Source of the DNA: Sequoia sempervirens
Lineage: Eukaryota > Streptophyta > Pinopsida > Cupressales > Cupressaceae
NCBI GenBank assembly: GCA_007258455.2
Contig: VDFB02193867.1
Coordinates: 567,203,742 to 567,267,741 of the forward strand
Reading direction: 5' to 3'
Length of the DNA: 64,000 nucleotides
Shown piece by piece: positions 45,837-57,135 of the stretch. Made by a program: the position numbers and the translations under genes. How positions within the stretch are numbered: position 1 is the first letter of the stretch; every line of letters begins with the position of its first letter. A model generated the notes under the pieces. It saw only the letters and a list, made by a program, of their open reading frames with translations, was not told where the DNA came from and ran no database searches.

Positions 45837-47368
45837 CTAGATCTCAATGTCATACTCTTGTAGCATGGTCACCCATTTAGCTCTGCGTTCACCCAATTCA
45901 TTTTGCATCAGAAGTAACTTAACTGCAAAATCAGGGACAATTGCATACACCTTATTTCTGAGGATATAATGCCTGAATTTCTTTACTGCTCTGACCAGGG
46001 CATACGCCTGCTTTTCCACACTTGGATATTTCAACTCAGCATCTTTTAATGGTGCGCTCATAAAAGCAATAAGATGCTCATTTCCCTCATTAGACTTTTG
46101 AGTTAACATTCCAGCACACAAATGATCCGAAGCGAAGGAATAGATGTAGAAGGGCTTGCTGTAATTAGGACTTACCAATACTGGAGCATCAGCAATGGCT
46201 CTTTTGATTTCTGCAAAGGCTTCCTTCACTTCCATAGTCCATTCGATCTTAGCATCTTGTTTTAACATTGCATTTAACGGTTTAACAATTTCAGCAAATC
46301 CAGTGATGAATTTCCTGACGAAGTTGATCTTACCAAAGAAGGACTTCATCTCCTTTTTGCTAGCAGGCGGCTGAATCTTCAGGATGGCCTCCACTCTCTC
46401 CGGATCAATAGCAATTCCCTTTTCTAATATTACATGTCCTAGTAACTTTCCCTCTGTTACTCCAAAATTACACTTTTTTGGATTCAAAGATATGCCAAAC
46501 TCCCTGCACCTTTGAAACACTTTGTACAGATCTGAGATGTGGTCTCCTCTGTTCTTTGAAAACACAGTCAGATCATCCATATAAATAATGATGCATTTTC
46601 CTATGATATCCTTAAAAGCAATATCCATAGCCCTTTGAAATGTGGCCCTTGCATTAATGAGTCCAAATGGCATCCTCCTGTAGGCAAAGGTACTCCATTT
46701 AGTTGTGAAAGTAGTCTTGTGTCTGTCCTCATACTGGACCATCACTTGATTGTACCCTGAATAACTGTCCAGAAAGGACATCATCTGAGATCCATTAACC
46801 ACTTGAAGCACCTCATCCAACAAAGGAACTGGATAGTTATCCTTTTTTGATGATTTGTTTAGATTTCTAAAATCGAAACAGAGCCTAATTTCTCCATTCT
46901 TTTTTTCACTAGAACCAGGTTTGCCACCCATGTTGAATGCCTGACAGGAAATATGATTCTGGTAGATAGTAACTTTTGGACTTCCTTTTGTATGACTGGT
47001 TCCAATAAGGCATTAATAGGTCTCTGTCTCTACCTAAAAGGCTTGGCATCTAGCTTCAAAAGGATGGTATGAGTTATGATTGAGGTATCATAAGTTTTCA
47101 AGTCCTCATAACTCCAGGCTACTATATTAGGAAAACTATGTAAGGCTTTGATTATCCCTTGTCTTTCTTCTGGAGTACATACCTCGCCAATGAAAATATT
47201 CTTGACATTGTCCTCAGTTCCTAAATTGTGGGTATCGCACTGTCCACTGATCGACTCCTTCTTTGATTCTTGTTCCTGATCCTTGATCCTATCCATATCA
47301 AAAATTCTCTCCAACTGTACCATTCCCCTTGGAATAGTATTTGATTTCAGGTTTATCACACCTTCCAA
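45837..47368 (-). pseudogene. Gypsy reverse transcriptase and degenerate native RNase H
   Basis: The upstream part (47368-47030) has EEVCTPEERQG-like sequence, VAWSYEDLKTYD and the run-in RQRPINALLEPVIQ after one stop. After a frameshift near 46930 the frame is open for 364 codons: LCFDFRNLNKSSKKDNYPVP, DSYSGYNQVMV, RMPFGLINARATFQ and the catalytic YMDD (IIYMDDLTVFSKN). Connection and RNase H follow. In native RH the usual TDAS reads SFAS and the usual EKE reads EKQ, so two catalytic positions are lost, as is reported for elements that acquired a second RNase H. The RT core itself looks intact. Confidence 0.92.
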
Positions 47369-47499
47369 ATCCAGTTCTGCTTCCTAGAGCTCTGTCTCAT
47401 CGATGATTTGGGAAGCAAAAACATTTGTATTTATGATAAAATCCAGGATATGTTTATCATCTTCGAATACCTGGAAGTTAGTAACATTGTCTAGGACTG

Positions 47500-47968
47500 A
47501 TGGTACAGAAGTCAATTCAACAGTGAATTTCTTTAATCTTGACAGAGATAGAGGCTGCAGAATGCTTGCTGCTTGAGCCAGGGAATCAGCAGTTTGATTC
47601 TTCTATCGTGGGATCAGTTGGATGTTGAAAGCATCAAATCCCTCAATGAGGTCCCACACTCTATGCCTATAATTAGTCATTCTCCTATCATGGCATGAAT
47701 ACTGTTTTCTCACTTGTTTGACTACTAACTCAGAATCACCAAAGACTTGCAAAATCTTGACCCTTTTCTTAAGTGCCATAAGAAGTCTATGAATTAACGC
47801 TTCATACTCTGCTATGCTATTTGTATAGTGAAATTGAAGTTTATGGGCTGCAAAGAAATTCTTACCTTTTGAACTAATCAATTCAAACCCTGCCCCAGCT
47901 CCATGCTTGGACTTGGATCCATCAAACCTAAGTGTCCAACACTCAGTAGCTGCAATCTTCTTCACCAC
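47500..47968 (-). pseudogene. Archaeal-type RNase H placed upstream of RT
   Basis: Catalytic residues are visible in order: Asp in LRFDGSKSKHGAG, Glu in IAEYEALIHRLL, Asp in VFGDSELVVKQV and Asp in TADSLAQ. The block FHYTNSIAEYEAL and the tail WDLIEGFDAFNIQLIPR are typical of the RNase H1-like domain carried by plant Tat-type elements. One stop lies near 47603, just before the last Asp. It would replace the degenerate native RH in removing RNA after cDNA synthesis. Its position between protease and RT is the notable point. Confidence 0.88.
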
Positions 47969-49664
47969 GTCCTTTGGCTTAATATTGCTGGATGATTTTT
48001 AGATGACATGAACTTCTTTTCTTGACAGTCTTTCTGAGGACCTTGTATATCTGTTTGAACTGCTAGGGTTGGATTCATGCATTTCTGTACTTGTTCTACT
48101 GCTGTTTGGCATAAACAACACTCCAACTCTGAATGAGAAGCATTATGAACTCTACACCAATTAGGTAAGAGTAATTCTTCAAAGCTTGTCCTTCTTCCAA
48201 GGTGAACCTGATTCTCAACACATTATGTGATGAATTCTTGAAAACTGTCCAATAGACTGATCTGATTGTCTTCAGGTTCCTTTTCTTCCTCAACTGATTC
48301 TATCAAAATAGTAACAGGGTTGAGTCCTATTTCATCATCAATAGGCATCGTATACAGCATCAGTACCTCCTCTGAGTCTGACTCTTCATACTGAGTTGAT
48401 AGCAAGTAATTTCTGATTCCAACTTCCAATATCAGAACCTCTGTTGAAGTCTTTTGATATTATGTGATCATGTACTTCATTCTTGGCTCTCTCAATTCTG
48501 ATTTGATTGGGCACTCCTTTCCATGGAAGCCACATATGAGAATGATCAGTAGATACATAACCATTCAAATCCTTAGTAAAATCCCTTCCCAGAATCAAAC
48601 CGTATGCATCAGGAATATCAGCTACCTAAATATTGATAACCTGTTGAATTCTTAGATCTGAAGCTATCTGCATGTGAATCATGTTTAGTTCTCCCACCAC
48701 ATTTTACTTCAGTTCTATCCAACTGAGTCACCTTCTTCTGAGAATCAGTAGGTGTAATTCCTAGAGCTCTACAAACTCCAAATGGCATCACATTGGTGGA
48801 AGCACCAGAATCTAGTAATCAATTATGCAGATTCTTACCGAATATACGGACAGAAATCAAAAATGGTGGGGTTTCCGTCTTCCCTTGAAACAAAGTAGGT
48901 TGAGTATCAACTTGAGCCACTTAAGTCTTGTCCTTTTCTTTTCCCTTGTCTCCAGGGGGAAGGTTAGTCTGATTATGGGCCTGGTTTTGTGTCTTCATAG
49001 ACTAAGAACTAAAGATCTTGCTATTATGCTCACCAAAAGGTTTATCCAAAGATATTGAATATGCGTCATAAGTACCTAAAACTGACTTCCTAATGGGAGG
49101 GAACCTCAATAACTCAAATGCTGAAAGGTTTACCTTTAATTTTTTGAACTCCTCAGCAACATACGAAGCCATTTGCTCCTCATTCATATCAGTGGAAGCT
49201 TCTTTGGGGGGTTCCTCCACCTTGTCTTTACCTGCCTGAACAGCCATTTCCTTCTGTGAGTCAGTTTGAGCTTGCCTCTCCGTCGAAAGGTACTGCCTGG
49301 ATACATGTGGGAAAGATGGATTATTGCTAGCATTAGGATCTAGAGGAGTACTGAAGTTGTTAGGAGGAATGGAAGTGGTGAAAGGTCCCCCAGCCTGTGG
49401 GCGCCTATGGGGCATATCCCTCAAACCTTACCTCTGGAACATCTGTACTTCTTCAACATAAGCCTCCTCCTGATCAAAGGGACCATTATCATTCATTGTT
49501 TTTTCACTGAATAGCTGAGCAACTCCATCCCCATTACAAATTTGATCTATTTCCCCCTCTTGAGAATCAGATTCCTCCTTAGGTACATTCTCTTTACTTG
49601 CTGGGAAAGGAGCGTGGTTCAAAACCAGCACAGGAGAATCATAAGGACCGGAGGGAACAATCTC
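47969..49664 (-). pseudogene. Pre-protease, aspartic protease and linker of the gypsy element
   Basis: The frame of the nucleocapsid-like ORF continues through stops at 49665, about 49425 and 49002. An acidic linker (KEESDSQEGEIDQI) is followed by FKKLKVNLSAFELLRFP and then the protease active site DSGASTNVMPFGV (about 48775-48812). After a frameshift, ILGRDFTKDLNGYVSTDHSH (48598 down) is the protease C-part. A variable linker leads to RNase H. The protease would cut the polyproteins; it needs dimerisation. Broken by stops and shifts. Confidence 0.82.
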
Positions 49665-50471
49665 CTACCCATTAGCATTATTCTCTACCTCATATTGGAA
49701 AATAGAAGCAGCAGTTTGGAACTCTGGACATTCTAACTCTGAATGTTGACTTGTCTTATGAAGCCTACACCATCCTGATAAGGCTGCTTCAGCCAGATAT
49801 ACACTACTGGGAGGCTTGTCTTGACTGACCGGCTGATTTACAGATTGGTTGACTAATTGATTAGCTGGTTGATCCAATGGGGTGGGGATCCCTCCATTAT
49901 TAGGGCCTGTATTCCAAGTCCTGCTTTGTCCTTGTGATTGCTTCTTGTCAAATCCAGATCCACTACCTTGACATCTATCAAAGTTATGTCTCCTATCATT
50001 ATTATAGCCTTTGTCATTGTTGTAACCCTTGTCCTGATTGTATCCTCTGTCATTAAGGAATCCCTTATCATTACGCTGTCCTCTGTCAAAATTTTGTCCT
50101 TGCAAAAATTCTCTATTCTGATTGGATTGCATACTCTTTTGGGCAGCCTCCAGTTGACTATTTTGATTCCTTAGGTAGGTCACCTCCAGATTCAACTTCT
50201 TTATCTGTTTAGCCATTTCATCAATCCTCTCCCTATTTGGATCTCGATAAGGAGGCTGGCTTGGGTTACTCTGAGGAGGGACAGGTATTGTATTGGATCG
50301 CATAAACTGATGCAATACCTCAGAATTTTGCAGATAAGCAGGAAAACTATTTGGCTGTGACTGATACATAGGCTTATTAACCTGCTGTTGGGGAAAATTC
50401 ATCATAGGAGAGACCTGGCTCATGGGAAGACCAGGATGTGGCACCAAGGGTAATTGAGGTACTGGATTCAT
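49665..50471 (-). CDS. Gypsy nucleocapsid-like ORF (268 aa) overlapping gag by ATGA
   Basis: Starts with ATG overlapping the gag stop in ATGA (50468-50471). Pro/Gln-rich N-part, a coiled-coil piece (MAKQIKKLNLEVTYLRNQNS), then an array of GYNNDKG- and DRGYNQDKG-like repeats, and CRLHKTSQHSELEC, a CX2HX4HX4C block that stands where a zinc knuckle is expected. It ends in a TAG at 49665 after which the same frame continues, so it is probably the N-part of a longer pol-side polyprotein. The ATGA join may be a real translation coupling or the result of a one-base loss in a longer gag. Confidence 0.8.
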   Translation of the reverse strand: MNPVPQLPLVPHPGLPMSQVSPMMNFPQQQVNKPMYQSQPNSFPAYLQNSEVLHQFMRSNTIPVPPQSNPSQPPYRDPNRERIDEMAKQIKKLNLEVTYLRNQNSQLEAAQKSMQSNQNREFLQGQNFDRGQRNDKGFLNDRGYNQDKGYNNDKGYNNDRRHNFDRCQGSGSGFDKKQSQGQSRTWNTGPNNGGIPTPLDQPANQLVNQSVNQPVSQDKPPSSVYLAEAALSGWCRLHKTSQHSELECPEFQTAASIFQYEVENNANG

Positions 50472-51412
50472 GATTGGAGTATAGTTGGTAAGTGTTGATT
50501 CACTGCCTGAACCTGATTAGGATGTGCAACTGGTCCTAAAGAAGGCAACAGTCTAGTTATATGTTGCCTCAGATCTGTGCTGAGCTTAATAGCTTCCGTA
50601 TAGGCATCAGTGAGGTTAGCTGGAGGGTTAGGTCTCCACTTCAGAAAGGTGGCTGTGAGGCTATCCAATGCTTCGTAATAGATTCCCAAGGCAGTATTGT
50701 CATCCAAAACATAAGGATCTTGAAGTCTGGTGTATGCACGGTGGAACCTATTATTGAAACTGGATATGGGTTCATTAACCTCTCTTTTGACCCTAGTGAA
50801 TTGTAAATATAATTCATTGGCACTGATGGGTATTCTAAACTTCTGTAAAAAGGCAGTTTCAAGATCATTCCAATTGAGAATTGAGCCAGAAGGGAGGTGA
50901 TTGTACCAGTAAAAAGCATCTTCTCCTAGTGAATAAGGGAACAACCTACAGGCAACATCTTCATGAACTATCCCTCTATCTTTGAGATAGGTTTGGAAGA
51001 TCCTTATATGTTCTTCAGCAGTCCTATTTGGGTCATTAACATGAAACTTTGAGCAGAAGTGTTTAGGGTTTTTGGGCATTACATTGTAAGCATTGAAAGA
51101 CAAAGAGGATGGATTATTAGCTAGGAAATCCATTGGTAAAAGTGGGGGTGGTGGTTGTGGTTGGTTAATGACAGGCTGGGGCTGCTGAATGGGAACGGCC
51201 TCAGGGATGTGTATAGCCTCAACCTTAGGATGTGAAGATGTGGAAGAAGCTGGTGAAGGGATGGGTGATGATGATTCTCCCCTTTCTCGAGTCCTTCTTG
51301 ACCTATTGGGGAACTGTAATTCCTGTAAGTCCTCCTCTCTTGTGGTAGATCTGGTATTCCTCCTATATCTCTCTAGAGAGATGGCATTCAAGAAATGATC
51401 CAGTGTGCTCAT
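50468..51412 (-). CDS. Gypsy gag capsid protein (314 aa), intact
   Basis: The ATG lies 5 nt after the inner PBS copy. After a Ser/Arg/Pro-rich start, the capsid region reads FCSKFHVNDPNRTAEEHIRI, LFPYSLGEDAFYWYNHLPSG, WNDLETAFLQKFR and ISSFNNRFHRAYTRL, the order of the retrotransposon gag domain of gypsy elements. No stop is present in 314 codons. It would form the particle shell that packages element RNA. Confidence 0.92.
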   Translation of the reverse strand: MSTLDHFLNAISLERYRRNTRSTTREEDLQELQFPNRSRRTRERGESSSPIPSPASSTSSHPKVEAIHIPEAVPIQQPQPVINQPQPPPPLLPMDFLANNPSSLSFNAYNVMPKNPKHFCSKFHVNDPNRTAEEHIRIFQTYLKDRGIVHEDVACRLFPYSLGEDAFYWYNHLPSGSILNWNDLETAFLQKFRIPISANELYLQFTRVKREVNEPISSFNNRFHRAYTRLQDPYVLDDNTALGIYYEALDSLTATFLKWRPNPPANLTDAYTEAIKLSTDLRQHITRLLPSLGPVAHPNQVQAVNQHLPTILQS

Positions 51413-51417
51413 TCAGG

Positions 51418-51542
51418 CCCTCCTTCTAGCGCCAATCTGTTGATGGCGTTAGGAGGAGGGCATAAAATGAATCATTTCCAACCTTTTCTTTGCATTCCCA
51501 ACGTGTCAGCCCTCCTTCTAGTGCCAATCTGTTGATGGTGTT
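51418..51542 (-). other. Duplicated PBS and LTR end, 92-bp period
   Basis: On the minus strand CCATCAACA followed by GATTGGCGCTAGAAGGAGGG occurs next to gag (PBS 51418-51437). CCATCAACA followed by GATTGGCACTAGAAGGAGGG occurs at the true LTR border (PBS 51510-51529), one substitution apart. The segment between is a 92-bp tandem duplication of the LTR end and PBS. TGGCG at the start fits a tRNA CGCCA end; I cannot name the tRNA. Confidence 0.8.
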
Positions 51543-54500
51543 TTCTGCACAGCAACAACTCAGAAAAAATACAATATTCTATCTCTCTTGAAAGGTTATT
51601 TCCAACAATAAATTACTGAAAATCACCACAAGGTCTCTCGGGTGTCAGGTCATGACAATGCATAAACAACTCAGATAATATGTAAAAATGTTGGTAATCA
51701 TAAAGGGACCTTACTACAAGCAAACTGTATCTTTCCACTTTATCGGATTACACAATATGATGATCTTTAATCCTAAATCTAACCAAATGATAAAGAAATA
51801 GCAAAAGGTAAGGGTGCAAAGATATGACAAGATCTAAACTATTCCTATGATAAACAATGCAAATGATAGATATCTGGAATGGACCAATCTCAAACAACCA
51901 ATTCCTGCTTAACCCACAATGCAGTATCACAAGAATGGTGCAATCTTCTAAGGTATGTAGATTTTCAAATCATAGACATTCATCTACAATTGAACTTAAG
52001 CACATGTGAATATATGGTCCAAGTTGACTTCACCAGCCTACTACAATCAGATAGTTACTAGGAGTATAGACCAAAGATTACTACAGACATTCCAAATATG
52101 AAATCAGAAACATCATTCACCAAACTAAAACTAGTTCTTAACATTAAACCCTAAATCTTTAAGCAATTTGAAAGATAGAACAACAAGAACCATGTGAAAT
52201 GAAATAACACAAGAGATTTCACCAGGAAAACCACAATGCCTTCAATTGTATTAGATCATCAAACTGTTGCAACAATTCCATTGTTTTGATACAATATTTG
52301 CTTCAAGAAATTGAATACTACTCTTATTACAAAAAAAACTCTAGCTCTTTGTTGCTCTTACTTATCTCTACTACTTTCTAGCTCCCCCTACAATGAGGCA
52401 GGAATGCCCTTTTATAGCAAAACTCTCAAACATGTCGGCCCAGCCAAACATTTACAAAATAAAACAATTGCCAAAATAGGTCAGCCTGGGAAAATCAACA
52501 TAAGGCACACATTAAATGCCATCCATCATCAGGGTCGGCCTTGACACAATCCCCAATGTAGTCCGGTCCAATGCATGCCCTATAATAATAGGGAAGGACA
52601 AATCTCAAAATAGGCATTAAGTGCCGCTTCCCTTATCCTTGCTCTAGGCCAACGATCCTTGAACCCTCAAGAATGTTCCATCCAACTCAGTGACAGGTGG
52701 CAAAGGAAAGACCTTAAGTCTACATTTAATAGAGTCAATTTCCTCCTTTGACTGCTTAACAATCCTATCCCAATCCTCCTTGTGGATTCAAAACCCTATA
52801 TGGGTAGAATCTAGCTAGCACATACATGACATAGGAAGACACGGTGAACCTCTTAGTTTCCAGGACATTCCTCAGCTGTTTGTCAATCTCAGAGCTAATA
52901 AGTCCTGCCCAATGGTAATTGGTTCCTTGTTCAATCTTGCTAATCACATGAACCATCTAGTTTTCCAACACTCCAGCGATCTTCAACCCTGCCACTCTGC
53001 TCAAGAGTGTAATTGCATCATACTTATCCGACCTGAATTTAACCCTATGCAGTTGCTTAGGTAATTTGGAATGGTGGGATTTTGGTTTCTCTAACCATGA
53101 GTTGATCATCTGTTGAGCTTTGGTTGGCTCATTCTCATAGTATGTTTTAGCCGTGTCTATGTTCAAAACACACACAGAAGACAGATCCGGCATGTCGAAG
53201 GCTTGGGCAATGAAGACAGGACTAAAGTTAGCCAAGACTCTTCCCTCAGTACTGACAACCCTTTATGTGTCGAAGTCGTATTGCCTAGCACACTCCAGAA
53301 TCAGCTCATAACATTGAATTGCTGGAGAGAAACCTGCCACATGCACTAACCCATATTTCATCATTCCCTGCCTTAAGACTGACAGATCCTTTTGAGCCTT
53401 CCTCTGCTTAAATTCTTCATATCTCTAGGCTCCAACATTGGTGTCAGACACCTCGGCCCACACAGAAGATACCTTGCTTTTGGGGAGCTGGCTCTTCATA
53501 TCTAACCTTAATCTTTTTGCTTCTGAGATGGATGACCCCTCTGTGTCAACCTTGGACTTCCCAGCAGCAGCCTTGATCGATTCGGCCTACATTCACAAAG
53601 GTCATCATTAGTATTCAATTATTATGCATACTCCAATCAAGAGATCATCATAAAATCATATAGAGCAATTGAAATCCATGAGAAATTGCTAATCCTCGAA
53701 GATCCAGAAAAATGAGATAGTCCGGGAAAATCGTGTAAACCGGGAAAATCCAGTCGGGGCAGAATTTTAGAGAAATCCGACCCAGATGGATTCTTGCTTC
53801 CAAAACATCATTAGTCAGATAAATCATTAATTCAGCCAAAAGATTGTTAGATTATCATAAAATTCATTCATTAGCAACAAGAAATTGGCAATTAACATTC
53901 ACTCCATTAATTCTATGTTCGAAAAATCAAATGGGATATAGCCAGACAGGAAACCCAGAAAAATCCAGATGGGACAGATTTTCGTGGACAGCTTGAAATG
54001 TGCCAGAAATTACCTCACTCCATGGAATTAACCTAAATTGGGAAAATCCGAGTGCGTAGAAATTTCCCAGGCACCACGGGAACCCGACGATTGGCGACAC
54101 ATGAACCATTAATCAGACAATCATGCAATCTTTCTACTTGGATTCTAATGATCCTGAAGTTGATGCTAACCAACAAAATTGAGAATGCAAATGATTTCGA
54201 ACTCTCAAAGCTTTCAAATATTGAATTCCCCTGGTAGAACGATGATGCCCCAATTCTAATAACCAGACCTCCGCCATTAAAGCCCAGATAAGCTAAAATT
54301 CTCAAGAAAAACTATCATATGGACGATCATCCAATGCGCGCAAGGAACCCCCATGGTACGAGCAGGTTGGGCTAGACATGAATTATGAAACAACGGAAAC
54401 CCCACTAAACCTTGGCAAACTCGGGCAGATGAACTGAAACCGTAACCTTCACAAAATAGAACAAATAGTACGCTTAGGGGCAAAGTCCTACTCAGACGGG

Positions 54501-55408
54501 TTCATACTCATGCATCCACTAGTGAATAAATAAACACAAACACGATCAACAAAGCTTTGGTGTGGGTTTAAATCCTACCCTAATTCGATAAATATAAAAT
54601 CATGATCAAACAAGGGCCGACCCGAGACAGATACCAATCAACAAAGAAACTCAATCATTACATGAACAAATGGAAGGGTCACCGACAACTTACCATGGAA
54701 TATCCCAAATGAAACTCGAACTTGAAGAAACAACTGCAAAATGAACACGCCTAGGCAACACAAATCCAGACATCGACACCCAACAATCCACACGCAAGCT
54801 GCTTGGGATCAATCTTCAAAGCTCAAATGAAACTCTTAATCGCCAGAGCAATCAGCAAGTGAATAGATAAAATCGAAATGACTCCTAAAAGGTTTCAAAT
54901 CCACCCATATACTCGTCTGAGCAAAGGTACCCTGGTCATTAATGAACGACAAGACACATCTGACAAATCCAGAAACCTGAGCCCAAAACAGAATTTCGAA
55001 GAATCTCCAGATACGCGGAAATCTAGATGGACACAAATTTTGCGAAAAGGCAGAAACCGGGAAAACGATGGAGTTCGGGACTTGGGCGCAGACCGGGAAA
55101 ATCCACCAGAACTGAAAAATCCCGGAGTCAAACAAAAACCCAGTTTCGGAAAATGCAACGATAAACGGACAGTGAACTAGAGCTCGAAAAAATCCGCTGG
55201 GGCTGGAAAATCCCGGACTCAGGTGAAAACCTGGATTTTGCTTAAAACTCAATTTTAGCCTATTCAAGCCTCAAGGCAAGGTTAAAGCTAGCAAGACCAA
55301 CATGTCAAGACCCCTCAAAAGGCGAATCCAATAAAACCAAAGGTCAAAAGACATCAGAAAAGAGGGTCCCTACTCCAAGTGGGGCGTGTGTGCAAAAATT
55401 GCACAACA
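51530..55408 (-). repeat. 5' LTR of the gypsy element (3879 bp)
   Basis: Colinear with 39640-43517 and within one base in length. Minus-strand ends TGTTGTGCAA and CATCAACA. Contains the broken copy of the LTR-borne ORF. Confidence 0.93.
52765..53585 (-). pseudogene. LTR-borne ORF, broken copy
   Basis: Same product as 40874-41695. Three nonsense changes are visible relative to the open copy: TGG to TAG at 53425-53427, CAA to TAA at 53263-53265, and TGG to TAG at 52957-52959. All three are transitions, as expected from cytosine deamination. The rest of the frame is retained. Confidence 0.85.
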
Positions 55409-55930
55409 CTTATGCCATGTAATTTTGTCATAGGATCTTACTACATATATCCCCTTAAGTTATCCTATTACCCTAAATCCTAAACTCTAAACTGTAAACC
55501 GTAAACCCTAAAGCCATCATTTTTTCTTAGGCTCTTAATGAAATTTGGTTGCCTTAGGCAACTCCACCAAATTTCATTCCCTTATGCCATGTAATTTTGT
55601 CCTAGGATCTTACTAGATGTAGATCCCCTTAAGCTATCCTATTACCCTAAACCCTAAACTCTAAAGTCTAAACCCTAAACCCTAAAGCCATAATTTTTTA
55701 TTTAAAGGCTCTTAATGAAATTTGGTTTCCTTGGGAAACTTCACCAAATTTTATTCACTTGAGCCATGTCATTTCCTCCTAGGACCTCACTAGACGTAGA
55801 TCCCCTTAAGCCATCCTATCACCCTAAATCGTAATTCGATTTCTTAAGGGGTCCCAATATGACATTTCTTAAGGGGATCAAAGAAGTTCTTAAAATTTGG
55901 TGATCAAAGTTTCCCAAGGCAACCAAATTT
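55409..55930. repeat. AAACCCTAA / TTAAGGGG tandem units after the gypsy insertion
   Basis: Three units of roughly 165-185 bp: each has GCCATGTAATTTTGTC or a variant, ATCCCCTTAAG..ATCCTAT, a run of CTAAACCCTAAA words (units 1 and 2), then GAAATTTGGTTGCC and CACCAAATTT. Unit 3 ends in TTCTTAAGGGGATCAAAG and the inverted AAATTTGGTG .. CCCAAGGCAACC. Telomere-like words are not in a perfect heptamer array. Confidence 0.8.
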
Positions 55931-56126
55931 AACAATAATAAGATCATGGAAGATTATATAATATTAATAGTTAATTGTATTTTCATTCAAGTCAAATGTT
56001 GCTTAGACATAAATGAGGCTTACATATTTTATCATTTGTATTCAATTATTTAAGGCCATTTATATTGAATGGTTTAAAGGTATTTCCTAAACATGTATCT
56101 TACATCTTGAAATTACAAATCTAATG

Positions 56127-56503
56127 CAGGTTTGAACTCATATCTTAAAGATCACATGGATCCATTCAATAATATTCACAATCCACCTCCAGGCCATCCA
56201 TCTCCACCACCTTCACCTCCACCTCCACCCACTCCACCTCGTAACCCCCCACCTCCACCACTTGAAATCAATGAACATGCTCATTTGCAAGAACAAATTA
56301 ATTCCAATGTTAGAACCATCCAAGATCAAATCAACATTATTCAAAATGAAGAATGTGGCGCACCTCCTGTGAGGATGTTTGCATCTAGGATGCAAACCCT
56401 TGTTGATGTTGTTAGGGCTATGGATGGGATCTTAGATGAGCATCAACAATGGATAGAGGAGAGGAGAACTTTCAATTCTGAAAAGGAAAACACAAAGAAA
56501 TGA
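56127..56503 (+). CDS. Proline-rich ORF 1 (about 115 aa), possible transposon accessory protein
   Basis: A splice-acceptor-like TAATGCAG/G ends at 56126; ATG at 56156 starts MDPFNNIHNPPPGHPSPPP. A proline run is followed by a helical part (LQEQINSNVRTIQDQINIIQ) and RMFASRMQTLVDVVRAMDG, ending EKENTKK at 56503. The next gene starts with the same plan (MDDFNIDDIINPPP, REHINDQVASLKNQIN, HFAFAMQNVVDVIRMID), also behind TAATGCAGGT. The two are paralogues about 1 kb apart. I do not recognise the family. ORF 1 could be a short duplicate or an alternative first coding exon. Confidence 0.6.
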
Positions 56504-56796
56504 AGAGATGCAGTAGAGAGCCACAATAGTTTCTAAATTAAGACAATGATCTTAAATAGTTATGAATTTATGAGTTTGGTGTTCAAATGATGAATATTTT
56601 GTGTGATGAATTTAAAAATTTGGTTGGATGGATAATTTTAGTGACATGAATTTATGATTTTGGTTCTAGATGGATATTTTTAGTGACATGGATTTATGAA
56701 TTTGGTGGAATTTATGAACTTATAATGAATAATATATAATAGTATATATTTTATGACTATCTACTAGATCATGATTTCTCCTGCTAAAAAATTTTA

Positions 56797-56832
<36 letters not shown>

Positions 56833-57135
56833 GACATAAAATGAGATTTTGTGAATGTTTCAAGTTTATTGTTTAGTATGTATGTGCATGTATTAAAAAA
56901 TTGCATATATAGTTCTTAAATTTTGAAATTTGTATGTATGTACATAGTTTAGTTTAATGATTTGTACGCATACAAATTATGCATCATATTTTTTATTTTA
57001 AATGTACATGTACATGTTAAATTTTGAATTTTGTATGGACATTCTCAAGTTCAATGAATGTATATATGTGCATTTCAATTAAATATATGATCTTAATATA
57101 TGTATGCACATCCTATTTTGTATGATTTAATGCAG
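56504..57135. other. Intergenic or intronic stretch with (TG)n
   Basis: No gene. TGTG run at 56800-56830; otherwise repeats of GTGACATGAATTTATGA-like words at 56560-56720. Confidence 0.6.

Larger units (their letters stand above)
39640..55408 (-). mobile_element. Complete 15.8-kb Ty3/gypsy retrotransposon with 3.9-kb LTRs
   Basis: Target duplication CTTAT at 39635-39639 and 55409-55413. LTRs 39640-43517 and 51530-55408. On the minus strand: 5' LTR, PBS, gag, nucleocapsid-like and protease part, archaeal-type RNase H, RT with its own degenerate RH, integrase, about 0.96 kb non-coding, 3' LTR. The dual RNase H and long LTRs place it with the Tat/Ogre side of plant gypsy elements; the RNase H-before-RT order is not the textbook Tat order. 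gag is intact; pol has several stops and shifts. Confidence 0.93.
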
